Of a stretch of 64,000 nt of DNA, positions 21,301 through 30,506 are shown piece after piece. The position numbers were made by a program, and so were the translations under genes. Each line of letters begins with the position of its first letter. Position 1 is the stretch's first letter. Source of the DNA: Nannocystis sp. RBIL2 (lineage in GTDB: Bacteria; Myxococcota_A; Polyangia; Nannocystales; Nannocystaceae); NCBI RefSeq assembly GCF_026626745.1, contig NZ_JAPNJW010000002.1, positions 5,666,151 through 5,730,150 of the forward strand. The letters are read 5' to 3'. The notes beneath the pieces are model-generated. The model saw only the letters and a list, made by a program, of their open reading frames with translations. It ran no database searches and was not told the origin of the DNA.

Positions 21301-21520
21301 CGTCGTAGACCCGCCCCGCGGCCGAACACGGCGAGACGTCGACCTCGCCGCGTGCCCGCGCCGCCGCGCGCTCCTGGGTGATGGCAGCGGCCCGCGTCGC
21401 CCGGTCGACCGTCGGCTCGGCCTTCGCCTCCTCCGGCCCGGGCCGCGCGAGCAATGTCCACACTGCGACCGCCAACAACACCAGCGCGACCGCGACGCCT
21501 GCCAGGAACCTGCGCGACAC
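18362..21520 (-). CDS. Membrane-anchored carboxypeptidase-regulatory-like repeat protein with C-terminal PDZ
   Basis: 1052 residues from GTG 21520. An N-terminal membrane helix ('FLAGVAVALVLLAVAVWTLL') is followed by many carboxypeptidase-D-regulatory-like beta-sandwich modules, each with a pattern like 'GRVYDAKSGRGLAGAVVML...GDWSVPLVRPGHYILSASA'. The last ~80 residues ('AGVQPGDEVVGVDGLAVS') form a PDZ domain. Such proteins are common on myxobacterial surfaces; the partner is unknown. An upstream ATG at 21601 would add 27 residues that mostly translate the CATG array at 21566-21597 and precede the membrane helix without sense; I prefer the GTG, though neither start is proven. Confidence 0.85.
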   Translation of the reverse strand: MSRRFLAGVAVALVLLAVAVWTLLARPGPEEAKAEPTVDRATRAAAITQERAAARARGEVDVSPCSAAGRVYDAKSGRGLAGAVVMLRPKGLGAPVEFGDIGAPITVRTDVSGDWSVPLVRPGHYILSASADGYLPYVRKDLSLQAGTPHTGLDAALVAGGHVLRGTVSDIGGGPVEGAIVSVDRQGEGNLIQFSRASFPAVSDGEGRFAVQVDDGLYQVTAWHADYTGDSESVDVAGGPRSVELRLVPAATVEGTVRADPGDAPVEGAIVSVGEFGGFGGAPAISDARGRFRLGGMASGAHKLWAAAAGHASREPTKIELGVGESLTGVEVRVERAFKISGFVAAKDDPRKALDGVMVGALALSPFALRPATGPSAVDGYFEVLGVRPGTYMLGSVAEQALPEILGGPSVTVADADVTGVLVELDRGVEVRGRVEPPAMAAVSLTLADDEPGFMTFLANLGNVLVRGRADASGEFTLRPVKPGPLRLVAEAPDGSRGQLDVEVGADGLKGAVVVLEPRATVTGRVVDARGAAVKGGSVQLLPVAPKQSGMAMSFDMDRRDRSPIAEDGTYAARGLDGGEYEVRVLDRAGNVIRWDVPSDRSYEPVRKTISAGVVTPGVDLVVELRDGVLRGVVLGPDGAPTPDAWITATPEQRDAAESLFHRPEAAHSGEKVGLVPEPPKDPQAKASPGFQGRSEPALSGEDGRFEFTGLARRSYTLRAEALRGGARVEVSGLSPGTDVRLQVVPLAELTVTARAGGEPVPRWELHVTHKKPDGGTSTNREVGDSATGSQRLDHLDPGAYELIAVADAGRVEHSLELKPGERAAITLDLQPWARLRGVLLDSRSGQPLAGMSVMTFGKGERTGNLIGSLFGKGPRTDATGRFELASVSPGTGELHFVDGDLSDVGIIARADYSVAAGVEADLGTIYGVSTGKVAQAERGELGLRTRLATEIGRPRPLGEQPAPLKEKEDPRAPKRLWIEAVTIDGPADKAGVQPGDEVVGVDGLAVSATNSESAARLLAPASVRRGQSVTLELARAGGRETVTLEAGERRR

Positions 21521-21565
21521 GGGGCCAGTCTCGACCAGCGAAGGCCCGGGCGCAAGCCCCCATCG

Positions 21566-21597
21566 CATGTCTTTGAAAACATGTCCTTCGAGCCATG
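21566..21597. repeat. Three-box CATG period-14 array upstream of the PDZ protein gene
   Basis: CATG boxes at 21566, 21580 and 21594 separated by TCTTTGAAAA and TCCTTCGAGC. It lies in the 5' flank of the minus-strand gene starting at 21520. Confidence 0.8.
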
Positions 21598-21866
21598 TCA
21601 CGTCGACGGCCGGCCGCGGTCGCCCCGGCGAAACGCCAGGTCCCGGGAGTCGAGATCCGGATCGAGTTCACCGCTCCGGCGCTCACGGGCCGCGACCTTT
21701 CGCAGCGAGCTCTGACCTGCGTCGCGCTGCAAGGACGCGAGCCCGCTGCCGCTTCGCCAGCCGCACCTGCACGCCATCCCGCGCTTGGCCTGGCGCCGCT
21801 CCGCTCGCAGCGATCACGCCGACCGACGGGAGTTCGCCCGACGTCCCGCGACTCGCCGGACGCCGC

Positions 21867-22715
21867 TCAACTCGCGCGCCGCACGGGCGGGCGGTCGGGC
21901 GGGTGGGCCAGCAGCAGCTCGCGCAGGCGGGCGGCGGCGGGTGGCAGGCGGTCGATGCCGCGGTGGACCAGGTGCAGCGGGCGGGCGATCGGGGTCCGCG
22001 GGTCGGGCACTTCTATCAATCGGCCGTGCGACAGGTCGTGGCGGGCCGAGGCGCGGCTGATCAGCGCGACGCCGATGCCTGCGCGCACGTTGCCCTTGAC
22101 CGAGGCGATGCTGCCCAGCTCCATCACGATCTCCGCTGACGGGAAGTGGCGCTCGAGCAGCTCCCGCGAGGTGGTGCCGCGGGCGAACGTCACGAACGGC
22201 GCGTGCGTCGGGTCGGGCAGCTCGGGCGCGGCGACCAGGATCAGCTCGTCGACGAACCACGGCTCGCCGCGGTCGGTGGTGATCACGCCGAGGTCGAGGT
22301 CGCCGCGGTGGAGCGCGTCGAGCACCTCGTCGGTGTTGGCCTCGCGCAGCAAGAAGCGCACGCCCGGGTGCTCGGCGCGGTACAGCGCCAGAGTCGGCGG
22401 CAGCAGGTACGTGCACGCGGTCGCCCCCGCGCCGACCCGCACCTCGCCGGCGTGCAGGCCTTCGATCTCCGCCACCGCCCGCTTCGCGTCGTCGAGCGCC
22501 GCCAGCACCGCCCGCGCTCGGGTCACCAGCGCGGTGCCGGCGGCCGTCGGCGTCGCCCCGCCGGGCCCGCGGTCGAGCAGCCGGGCCCCGAAGGCGCCCT
22601 CGAGCCGCTGAATCGACGCGGTGAGCGCCGGCTGGGACAGATGCGCCCGCCGCGCGGCCTCCGTGAAGGTGCCGAGCTCGATGATGAGCAGGAAGTGGCG
22701 GAGCTCGTCGACCAT
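21867..22715 (-). CDS. LysR-family transcriptional regulator
   Basis: 282 residues. Winged helix 'FLLIIELGTFTEAARRAHLSQPALTASIQRLEGAFGARLLDR' in the first 60 residues, then a periplasmic-binding-protein-like effector domain. Divergent from the TauE/SafE permease gene at 22799, with only 83 bases between, the classical layout in which LysR proteins control the neighbour. Two ATGs compete; a TATAGA box (22724-22729) is 8 bases before the ATG at 22715 but only 2 before the one at 22721, so 22715 is preferred if the mRNA is leaderless. Confidence 0.92.
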   Translation of the reverse strand: MVDELRHFLLIIELGTFTEAARRAHLSQPALTASIQRLEGAFGARLLDRGPGGATPTAAGTALVTRARAVLAALDDAKRAVAEIEGLHAGEVRVGAGATACTYLLPPTLALYRAEHPGVRFLLREANTDEVLDALHRGDLDLGVITTDRGEPWFVDELILVAAPELPDPTHAPFVTFARGTTSRELLERHFPSAEIVMELGSIASVKGNVRAGIGVALISRASARHDLSHGRLIEVPDPRTPIARPLHLVHRGIDRLPPAAARLRELLLAHPPDRPPVRRAS

Positions 22716-22798
22716 CAGCATCTTCTATAGCAGCCTTCCGAAGATTCGATTGGGCGAATGGTGGTCTGGGCACTACACCAGGCCCAGGAGGTCGCGAC
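22716..22798. promoter_or_regulatory. Divergent LysR/permease control region
   Basis: 83 bases. On the minus strand TATAGA (22724-22729) serves the LysR gene. On the plus strand AGGAGG about 8 bases before the GTG at 22799 is a strong ribosome site for the permease. A LysR operator is expected here, but I cannot single out a clear T-N11-A palindrome. Confidence 0.5.
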
Positions 22799-23512
22799 GT
22801 GGAGATTGGGCTGCTTCTGGTGCTGGGCTGGGTCGCGGGCTGGCTGACCACCGTCGCCGGGCTCGGCGGCGGGGTTTTTCTGATTCTCGCGCTGTCGCTG
22901 CGGATGAGCCCGGCGGAGGCGCTGGCGCTGTCGTCACCGGCGCTGCTGATCGGCAACCTGCATCGCCTGGCCGTCGGCCGCGACGAGGTGGACCGGCGGA
23001 TCGCCGTGCCTTTCGCGCTCGGCGCCCTGCCGGGTAGCGCGCTCGGCGGGCTGCTGGTGGTCGCCATGCCGACGGCCGTGCTGCAGCTGCTGCTGGTGCT
23101 GACCTCCGCCCTGGCCCTGGCGCGCGCGCTCGGCTGGTGGCTGCCGCGTCCGCCCGCGGCCGCGCTGGTGCCCGCGGGCGCGGCCATCGGCGCGATGGCG
23201 GCCACCACCGGCGGCGCCGGCCTGGCCCTCGGCGCGGTCCTGCAGTCGGCCGGCCTGACCGGGGCCGCCTACGTCGCCACGGCCGCCGCCGCCGCCGTCG
23301 CCATGCACGTCGGCCGGATCGCCGCCTACGGCCTCGGCGGCCTCGTCACCGGCGAGACGATGGTGCCCTCGGCCGTGCTGGCCGTGGCGATCCTCGCCGG
23401 CAACCTCGCGGGCGGCTGCTTCCGCAAGCGCCTGTCGGCCCGCGCGGGCGCCCGCATCGAGCTCGGGGTGCTGTTCGCCTGCGTCGCGCTGGCGCTCGTC
23501 GGCCTGGCTTGA
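22799..23512 (+). CDS. TauE/SafE-family membrane permease
   Basis: 237 residues, 7-8 predicted membrane helices, in two similar halves as usual for the sulfite exporter TauE/SafE family: 'GWVAGWLTTVAGLGGGVFLI' in the first half and 'IGAMAATTGGAGLALGAVL' in the second. These proteins move small anions or organic sulfonates across the inner membrane; the substrate here is unknown. Start GTG with AGGAGG upstream. Likely regulated by the divergent LysR gene. Confidence 0.9.
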   Translation: MEIGLLLVLGWVAGWLTTVAGLGGGVFLILALSLRMSPAEALALSSPALLIGNLHRLAVGRDEVDRRIAVPFALGALPGSALGGLLVVAMPTAVLQLLLVLTSALALARALGWWLPRPPAAALVPAGAAIGAMAATTGGAGLALGAVLQSAGLTGAAYVATAAAAAVAMHVGRIAAYGLGGLVTGETMVPSAVLAVAILAGNLAGGCFRKRLSARAGARIELGVLFACVALALVGLA

Positions 23513-23514
23513 GC

Positions 23515-24189
23515 TCAGGGACGCGCCTGGACCGCGTCGGACCAGTCGGTCGCTCCTGGCTCGGGGAACTGCACGGCGAAGATCGATCGCTCGGCGAGTT
23601 CCAGCTCGACCGCCGCGACGTCGGCTGGCTTGCCGTCGGACATCGCGGCTCTCGCCATCCACCTCTCCGCGGGCAGGCCGTCGAAGCGCAGCGCCGACAG
23701 TCGCCACAGCTCCACCGAGAGCCGCGGCTGGCGGGTCTTCTGGAGGGTTTGGTAGGTGAAGTTCGCCAGCGACACCTGTTGTCCTGGTTCCAGGTGGAAC
23801 GCCGCGTCACAGCGACCGCCACCGCAGATCAAGAGCTGCGGCGTGGAATCCCCCGTGTCGATCGTCCCCGGGCGCACCGACACGCGGCGGCGTCGGTCCA
23901 CCTCTCCGGCAGTGGCCGCGGGCGAGCTCTCGAAGATCCGGAGCACCACCCACGCTGGCGCCGACGTCTCGTTCACCGCGACGATGTCCAGCACCACGCC
24001 CTTGTACTCGTACTTGGCGCGCTCGAAGCCCACGAGGCGAACCGCGGGCTTCGCCGGTCTCTCGGCAGGCACCCGGGGCGCCTCCCCGACCGGCGGCGCG
24101 GCGACCTCCGGCTGGTTCGGCGCCGGCGCGGGCTCCACCGGAGCCTGGCAAGCGAACCATGCGAGCAAGCCGACCAGGCCGGCGCGCAT
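23515..24189 (-). CDS. Predicted lipoprotein of unknown function
   Basis: 224 residues. 'MRAGLVGLLAWFACQAP' is a signal peptide with Cys 14 in a weak lipobox, followed by a Pro/Ala-rich linker. The globular part ('YKGVVLDIVAVNETSAPAWVVLRIF') looks like a beta-sandwich. Two cysteines flank 'ICGGGRC'. No family was recognised. Its stop lies 2 bases from the end of the permease gene on the other strand. The longer frame to 24279 is rejected because the signal peptide begins at 24189. Confidence 0.75.
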   Translation of the reverse strand: MRAGLVGLLAWFACQAPVEPAPAPNQPEVAAPPVGEAPRVPAERPAKPAVRLVGFERAKYEYKGVVLDIVAVNETSAPAWVVLRIFESSPAATAGEVDRRRRVSVRPGTIDTGDSTPQLLICGGGRCDAAFHLEPGQQVSLANFTYQTLQKTRQPRLSVELWRLSALRFDGLPAERWMARAAMSDGKPADVAAVELELAERSIFAVQFPEPGATDWSDAVQARP

Positions 24190-24366
24190 CGTCCTCGCGG
24201 TGCTCGATCGCCGTCGCCCTGTGCCGCGCACGTCCGTCACTCGAGATACCCGAATACACGTCCTCTGGACGAGCCGCAAGCGCTGCCGCTCGTGTGACCG
24301 CGTACGGCACGGACTGGCCGTTCGATGTCGCCACGCGACCCTCGGGCCGACATCGCCTGCATCACA

Positions 24367-24398
24367 TATGTCTCTTGAGCCATGTATTTTACGCCATG
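24367..24398. repeat. Three-box CATG period-14 array after peptidase-like gene
   Basis: TATG, CATG, CATG boxes at 24367, 24381 and 24395, just beyond the 3' end (24404) of the minus-strand gene. Confidence 0.75.
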
Positions 24399-24403
24399 CT
24401 CAT

Positions 24404-25351
24404 TCAGACAGGCGATGGAGCGGCCGCGAGGTCCGGCCGGAAGCGCAGCGGTCCGTCGCCCCGCGCTCGCGCCCGCAGGAACAGGCGGGCCAGCTCGAGG
24501 TGGCGCTGGAACGCGTCGCTCGCGGTGCGGCCGCGGGTGGCTCCGTGGAAGCCGCGGGTCTGCGTCTCGACGCGGAAGGCCGGGCGGGCCGGGCGCAGCA
24601 CCTGGCCGCTGTCGACGCCCAGGCTGACGATCGCCCGCGGCGGCTGCACCGCGGCGATCTCGGTCAGCGCGCGGCGGAAGTTGTCGGCGGTGGTGTCCGG
24701 GTCGAAGTAGCGGCCGGCCAGCGCGTCGGCCGAGGTGGCCGCCAGCGGCAGCACCGCGGTGGCCAGCGCCAATTCGCGGCCGTCGCCCACGTAGCGGTGC
24801 AGCGCGCCCGCGGCGAGCGGCACGCGCGAGGCCGGCACCAGGCCCGGGACGGCCAGACGCACCGCCCTGTCGAGGTTCGCCGGGTCGGCGACGAACGCGG
24901 CGGTCGGATTGTCGACCACGCCGGCGAACGGACCGAACGCGGTGAGGACGACCGTGGGACAAGATGTCCCTTCGGACAGCTCACGCGCCGCGGCGGCGAC
25001 CACCCGCGCGCACTGCTGCAGGTTGTCGCTGCGCGGCAGCAGGTGCGTCGCCGCGGCCGCGAGCGCGCCGGTGCTGCGGTCGGGCGGCACGTGGATGAAG
25101 CCGGTGAGCACGCCGGCGAACGCCGGCTCGCCGGCCAGCGCGATCAGGTTGGCCAGTTGGTCGGCGCAATAAAAGGTGCCGGGGTCGACCCCGAGCTGCA
25201 CGTCGGCCTCGGCGCCGGAGTCGGCGACCGCGATCGCCCGCAGCAGGTCGCGCTGACCGACGTAGCGGTCGCCGCTGCGGATCGCGTGGTCGGCGACGCT
25301 CGCGGCCGCCTGCGGGACGTAGTCGCGGCCGTAAGCGTCGAGGTCGTCCAT
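24404..25351 (-). CDS. Pyroglutamyl-peptidase-like (C15) protein with apparently permuted halves
   Basis: 315 residues. Family C15 proteins begin with a strand and loop like 'GFxPFxxxxxNPS' and carry the catalytic Cys and 'GFIHVP' His near the C-terminus. Here the order is reversed: 'GTFYCADQ' (Cys 62) and 'TGFIHVPPD' (His 87) come first, and 'LTAFGPFAGVVDNPT' (137-150) follows, with 'AIVSLGVDSGQVL' near 241-252. A possible catalytic Glu is at 262 but its alignment is uncertain. The join between halves (about 122-134) is encoded by sequence containing a CATG-type palindrome. No signal peptide, so cytoplasmic. It may cleave N-terminal pyroglutamate or be an inactive relative. Start ATG 25351 is 10 bases after a TACCCT box. 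Confidence 0.7.
   Translation of the reverse strand: MDDLDAYGRDYVPQAAASVADHAIRSGDRYVGQRDLLRAIAVADSGAEADVQLGVDPGTFYCADQLANLIALAGEPAFAGVLTGFIHVPPDRSTGALAAAATHLLPRSDNLQQCARVVAAAARELSEGTSCPTVVLTAFGPFAGVVDNPTAAFVADPANLDRAVRLAVPGLVPASRVPLAAGALHRYVGDGRELALATAVLPLAATSADALAGRYFDPDTTADNFRRALTEIAAVQPPRAIVSLGVDSGQVLRPARPAFRVETQTRGFHGATRGRTASDAFQRHLELARLFLRARARGDGPLRFRPDLAAAPSPV
24963..24980. repeat. CATG-type palindrome at the linker of the permuted C15 protein
   Basis: GATGTCC-CTTC-GGACAGC, encoding 'LSEGTS' in the junction between the two C15 half-domains. Confidence 0.65.
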
Positions 25352-25386
25352 GCCGGCGCCGAGGGTAGCACGCCGGACCGCGGCTT

Positions 25387-26076
25387 TTAGCGGGTCTGGA
25401 AGTAGAAGCGATAGGCGCTGTTGTCGTGCAGCATGGCGCAGCTGCCGGTGTCGCTGCCGGACGGGGTGCCGACCAGGGTCAGCTCGCGGATCGAGTCGAA
25501 GCCGAACTGGTAGGTGTTGTTGGCCCGGTTGAAGGCGCCCTGGTAGAACTGGGTGTTGCTGCCGAGCTTGAACGCGTAAAACCGGTAGTTGGCGCCGTCG
25601 TGCAGCATGGTCCAGCGCGACCAATCGGTGTCGCTCGGGAACTCGATGACGGGGATCTGCGGGAGCGAATTGTGGCCGAAGCGGTAGACGTTGGTGCCCG
25701 GCACCCAGGCGGCCTGGTACAGCGTCTGGCGGTAGCCGAGCCGACGCATGTACAGGCGATAGTCGGCGCCGTCGTGCAGCATCGCGAAGCTGCTGGGGTC
25801 GACGTCGGCGGGGAAGCCCTCGAGCCGCAGCTCGGGGATCGAGTTGTGACCGAAGGCGTAGCTCGAGCCGTTGAAGCTGAACTGGTAGATCGTGTCGCGG
25901 CTGCTGCTCTTGAAGCAGTACAGGCGGTAGGCCGCGTTGTCGTGCAGCATCGACCAGCGGGCCAGGTTGGCGTCGGCGGGCGCTCCCGCGATCGGGATGT
26001 TGGGGATCGAGTTGTTGTACCCGAACTGATAATTGGTGGACCCCGGGACGTACGCGAATTGGTTGAGTGACGGCAT
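25387..26076 (-). CDS. Four-repeat 'MLHD' protein, unknown function
   Basis: 229 residues made of four tandem units of about 57 residues and little else. Each unit runs 'YxFGxNSIPxxxIxGxPxDxDxxxWxMLHDxAxYRxYxFK', with M-L-H-D and Y-R-x-Y invariant in all four. No signal peptide is seen. AAGGAA lies 8 bases before the ATG at 26076. The regular aromatic and acidic positions suggest a beta-propeller or beta-prism with four blades; I do not recognise the family. It lies 35 bases upstream of the C15-like gene on the same strand, so the two may be cotranscribed. Confidence 0.82.
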   Translation of the reverse strand: MPSLNQFAYVPGSTNYQFGYNNSIPNIPIAGAPADANLARWSMLHDNAAYRLYCFKSSSRDTIYQFSFNGSSYAFGHNSIPELRLEGFPADVDPSSFAMLHDGADYRLYMRRLGYRQTLYQAAWVPGTNVYRFGHNSLPQIPVIEFPSDTDWSRWTMLHDGANYRFYAFKLGSNTQFYQGAFNRANNTYQFGFDSIRELTLVGTPSGSDTGSCAMLHDNSAYRFYFQTR

Positions 26077-26359
26077 CGAGCGATTCCTTCCGGCCGCGCC
26101 AAACTGCGGCGGTCCGGATGCTTTCAAACGAGAGTGCCGCGATCAACGGGAGTTATCGCCCCGCGCGCCGCTGCGCGCCGATTCGGCGACTCACCGCATT
26201 CGCACCGGGACGGAGTACGAACGACGAATGCGTCGATGATGGAAAGCGTCACCTCGTTCAGCGAACGCCGTGGCGACGAATCGCGCCGGACTCAGCCGGC
26301 GTGAGCGAGCGTCGTTCACCCCGAAATTGCCTCAGCGCGGCCTTTCGGCCCCGCACCGC

Positions 26360-26683
26360 TCATTCGACGGCGCCGCCGAGGCACGACCGATCGAGGTATT
26401 GAGTGAAGGCGGTGGTGCAGAAATCCACCGCTTTTAAATAGCAGTCGGCCTGCATGGCGTCCCAATCGCCGGACAGGACGATCGGGTTGGCGTCGGCGAC
26501 GTAGAACTCGGTGGACCCGGTGCAGCGCGCGAGGCAGTACCACGGGCCATGGTACGACGGGGATGCGCACCAGCCCTCGCGCATGCGCAGCTCCGCGTCG
26601 CCGTCGCCGGGCGCCGGCGTCGCCTCCGCCGGCGCGGCGAGCAGCATCGTCTGGGTGTAGAGCAGCGCGACGATCATCGACAT
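26360..26683 (-). CDS. Small secreted Cys-rich protein
   Basis: 107 residues. 'MSMIVALLYTQTMLLAAPAEA' is a signal peptide; the mature part has six cysteines ('WCASP', 'YCLARC', 'DCYL', 'FCTT', 'SCLGG'), consistent with three disulfides. GAGG lies upstream of the ATG. No family recognised. The 283 bases between it and the repeat protein at 25387-26076 show no gene. Confidence 0.7.
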   Translation of the reverse strand: MSMIVALLYTQTMLLAAPAEATPAPGDGDAELRMREGWCASPSYHGPWYCLARCTGSTEFYVADANPIVLSGDWDAMQADCYLKAVDFCTTAFTQYLDRSCLGGAVE

Positions 26684-27067
26684 GGCATCCCTCGATTCGC
26701 CGCAGAGTGTGAATCGACCGCCGCCGCTGTCGAGCAGGCTGCGCCCATCACCGGAGCGGCCTCGTCGCTGGCCGTCGCGTCCTTCCTCGCGGGCCGGCCC
26801 GCTCGCGGGGACCGCCGGCGCATGCGGCAGCGAATCCGAAGCGAGCCGGCGATGCCCACGCCGTCCTGGCGGCCGACCGAGCGACCGAGCGACTCGGCCC
26901 GCGAACGTCGTGCCGGCCGAGCGGGCGACCCGATCGCAGCGGCCCGATGCGCTCGCGTCTGCGGGCCGAGCGGCGACTCGAGCGAGCGGGCTCGAGACCC
27001 ATCGACGGCGCCATCGATCGCTGCCGGCGAAACGAGCCGCCCGAGCGGCGCTCGCGTCGCTGCCGCG
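26684..27067. other. Intergenic region, no gene seen
   Basis: 384 bases between two minus-strand genes. Frames in both directions are rich in Arg/Ala/Pro and lack protein character. No hairpin or repeat stands out. Confidence 0.55.
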
Positions 27068-28425
<1,358 letters not shown>

Positions 28426-28429
<4 letters not shown>

Positions 28430-29352
28430 GCGGCCTCCGGCAGGCGCACGCAGAAGCAGGCGCCGCGGCCCTCGGGCCCGAGGCCGCCGCCCGGGACCAG
28501 CTCGAGCGCGCCGCCGTGGGCCTCGGCGATCCGCGCGGCGGTGGCGAGGCCGAGGCCGGTGCCGGTCTTCTTGGTGGTGAAGAACGGCTCGAACAGCCGC
28601 GCCGCGTGCTCGGGCGCCACGCCGGGGCCGTCGTCGCGCACCAGCAGCTCGACCGTCGGCCCGCGCCGGCGCACCTGCAGCTCGATGCGCCCGCCGTCGT
28701 CGATCGCCTGCGCGGCGTTCAGCGCCAGGCCGTAGACCAGCTGCGCCAGCAGGTCCGGGTCGCCGCGCAGCGCCGGGCCGTCGCCCTCCGCGGCGTCGAG
28801 CCGCCCGCGCTTCGGTCGCAACGCGTCGCGCACCAGCGGCTCGACCGCGGTCACGAGCCCGGCCAGGTCGACCGGCTCGCGCCGCGGCGCCAGCGGCCGC
28901 GCGTAGTCCAGCAGCGCGGTGACGACCGCGTTGAGGCGGTCGACCTCCTCGACGATGAAGCGCGCGGCCTGGTGATTGTCTGTCCCTTCGGGCATGTCCT
29001 CGAGGACAAGCGACGCGGAGGAGCGGATCACGCCGAGCGGGTTGCGCACCTCGTGGGCGACGCCGGCGGCGAGGCGACCGATCGCCGCCAGCTTCTCGCT
29101 GTGGGCCTCGCGGCGGTGGCTGGCCTCGAGCGCGGCGGCGCTGGCCTTGAGCCGGTCGCGCGCGTCGAGCAGGAGGGCGATCGCGTAGCCGAAGCCGGCG
29201 AAGGTGACCGCGAAGAAGCCGACGACGACCAGGGAGACGTCGACCCCGGCGAGCCGCAAGAGGAGGAAGTCGAACAGGCCGGCGCCGAACCCGAGGACTG
29301 CCCCGAGCCAGGCGCGGCGCGAGGACGGTGGCGAGGGCGGCGCTGAAGGCAC
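28426..29352 (-). CDS. Membrane sensor histidine kinase of the NtrB/ZraS type
   Basis: 308 residues from GTG 29352. Two membrane helices in the first 65 residues with almost no periplasmic loop, then a dimerisation/phosphoacceptor helix 'IGRLAAGVAHEVRNPLGVI' and an ATPase domain with N box 'LALNAAQAI', 'DDGPGV' and 'TGLGLATA'. GGAG precedes the GTG and a TATAGT box lies upstream, so this start is preferred over longer frames up to 29577 that would cross the promoter. It pairs with the overlapping NtrC-type regulator. A CATG-type palindrome (near 28990-29010) encodes 'VLEDMPEGTD' between the phosphoacceptor and ATPase parts. Confidence 0.93.
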
Positions 29353-29397
29353 GAAGGATTCGTCTCCGGTCGGGGCGAGCGCGAGGGCGCGGAGACG

Positions 29398-29403
29398 ACT
29401 ATA
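29398..29403 (-). promoter_or_regulatory. -10 box TATAGT for the sensor-regulator operon
   Basis: TATAGT on the minus strand, 45 bases before the GTG at 29352, with GGAG between. Unlike the leaderless genes, this one would have a leader of about 40 bases. Confidence 0.5.
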
Positions 29404-29924
29404 GGCGAGACGCGGTCGCAGGGTCACGAGTCGGCAAGAGCACGCGGCGTGCCAGCGAGAGACAGCGCCGATACCGCGCCCTGTCGGCGTGCGCAGCCAG
29501 GCGAACTTCGGGCCGAAGCCCGAGCGATTTCTCCAGCAGTTCCGCGCCGCGGCTCCGCGATCAGGAGGGCCGTACATCTCGCCGGCGCGGTCGCTCGCGG
29601 CCCGCCATCACGAGGCGAAGCTCGGCGAAGGAATCCTTCACCCCGCCAGTGCGGCTCGGTCGAGGGCTCGCCCGCAGCTCGACCTTGACGCATCGCAGGG
29701 TCGCTCCGCAGCTCCCGCTCCCCTGCCGCCTCGACGCGGTGAGCCGACCCGAGCGCGGTCACGGCGATGCTCGGCGCTGCCGGCCGCCGAGGATGCGGGT
29801 CCGCAACGCGTGTTGCAGGCCTGCAACGTCGCCCGCGCCACGCGAGCGCCGGAGCCCCGCGGCGGCGGCGATCGGGCCTTGGCACGCCGGTTGCTCATGG
29901 TCAGGCACGAAGGGAAATCCGCGT
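29404..29924. other. Divergent intergenic region, no gene seen
   Basis: 521 bases. Several Arg/Ala-rich frames exist on both strands but none shows a family, signal peptide or ribosome site. AAGGG ahead of 29925 is the ribosome site of the next gene. Confidence 0.55.
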
Positions 29925-30224
29925 ATGAACACCCGGCAAATCGTCCTCACCATCGTCGCCCTCGACTTCCTCGCCATGACCGTCTACGTCGTCGCCAACC
30001 ACGGCTACGTCGGCATGTTCGCCGACCTCCTGTCGACCTGGCCTGGCATCCTCACCGCCTTCGACCTCACCATCGCCCTCTTCATGATCATGGGCTGGAT
30101 GCTGGTCGACGCCCGCAAGCACGGCCTCGGCGTCCTGCCCTACGTGATCGCCACCCTGGCGTTCGGCTCGCTCGGGCCGCTCGCCTACCTCATCCGCCGC
30201 GAGTGGGCCCTCAAGGCCGGGTGA
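29925..30224 (+). CDS. Small three-helix membrane protein, DUF2834-like
   Basis: 99 residues with three membrane helices: 'IVLTIVALDFLAMTVYVVA', 'ILTAFDLTIALFMIMGWML' and 'VLPYVIATLAFGSLGPLAYLI'. The spacing and the central 'DLTIAL...DARKHG' loop fit the DUF2834 group of small bacterial membrane proteins; function unknown. AAGGG is 9 bases before the ATG at 29925; the frame extends further upstream but without protein character. Confidence 0.82.
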   Translation: MNTRQIVLTIVALDFLAMTVYVVANHGYVGMFADLLSTWPGILTAFDLTIALFMIMGWMLVDARKHGLGVLPYVIATLAFGSLGPLAYLIRREWALKAG

Positions 30225-30226
30225 GA

Positions 30227-30293
30227 CATGTCCTCGGGGACATGTCGCGCGGAGCGTCGAGTCGCATGTCCCCGGGGACATGTGATTCGACGC
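30227..30293. repeat. Two perfect CATG palindromes, second nested in a longer hairpin
   Basis: 30227-30244 is CATGTCC-TCGG-GGACATG. 30265-30282 is CATGTCCCCGGGGACATG, a perfect 18-bp palindrome, itself flanked by GCGTCGA (30254) and TCGACGC (30287), forming a long stem. The first begins 2 bases after the stop of the DUF2834-like gene, as a terminator would. Confidence 0.85.
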
Positions 30294-30506
30294 CGGCAGC
30301 CCGCGCCGCGCGTCGCTATCGCCGGCGGCAGGCTCGCGCTGGCGAAGCAGGGCCGTCCTCGCCGCGCCGGGGCGAACGCGTGACGCCTCGCACCACCGAC
30401 GATCGCGGCGATCGTCGACCGGTGACGAGGTCGTTCGGCGGCCGGCCACCGAGCGCCTGTCCGGCCGCGAGCTCGCACGCGCTCCGCGCTCGTGCAGCTT
30501 CGCGAC

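Noticed and set aside
21521..21601. 27-residue N-terminal extension of the PDZ protein
   Set aside because: It mainly translates the CATG array and precedes a clean membrane anchor starting at GTG 21520.
19517..21715. 732-codon plus-strand frame opposite the carboxypeptidase-regulatory protein
   Set aside because: His/Arg-rich composition typical of an antisense shadow; the minus strand has a membrane anchor, repeated modules and PDZ.
24958..24985. Palindromes as insertion-sequence ends or MITEs
   Set aside because: No target duplications, no longer terminal repeats and no transposase in 64 kb; the constant 14-base period does not fit transposon ends.
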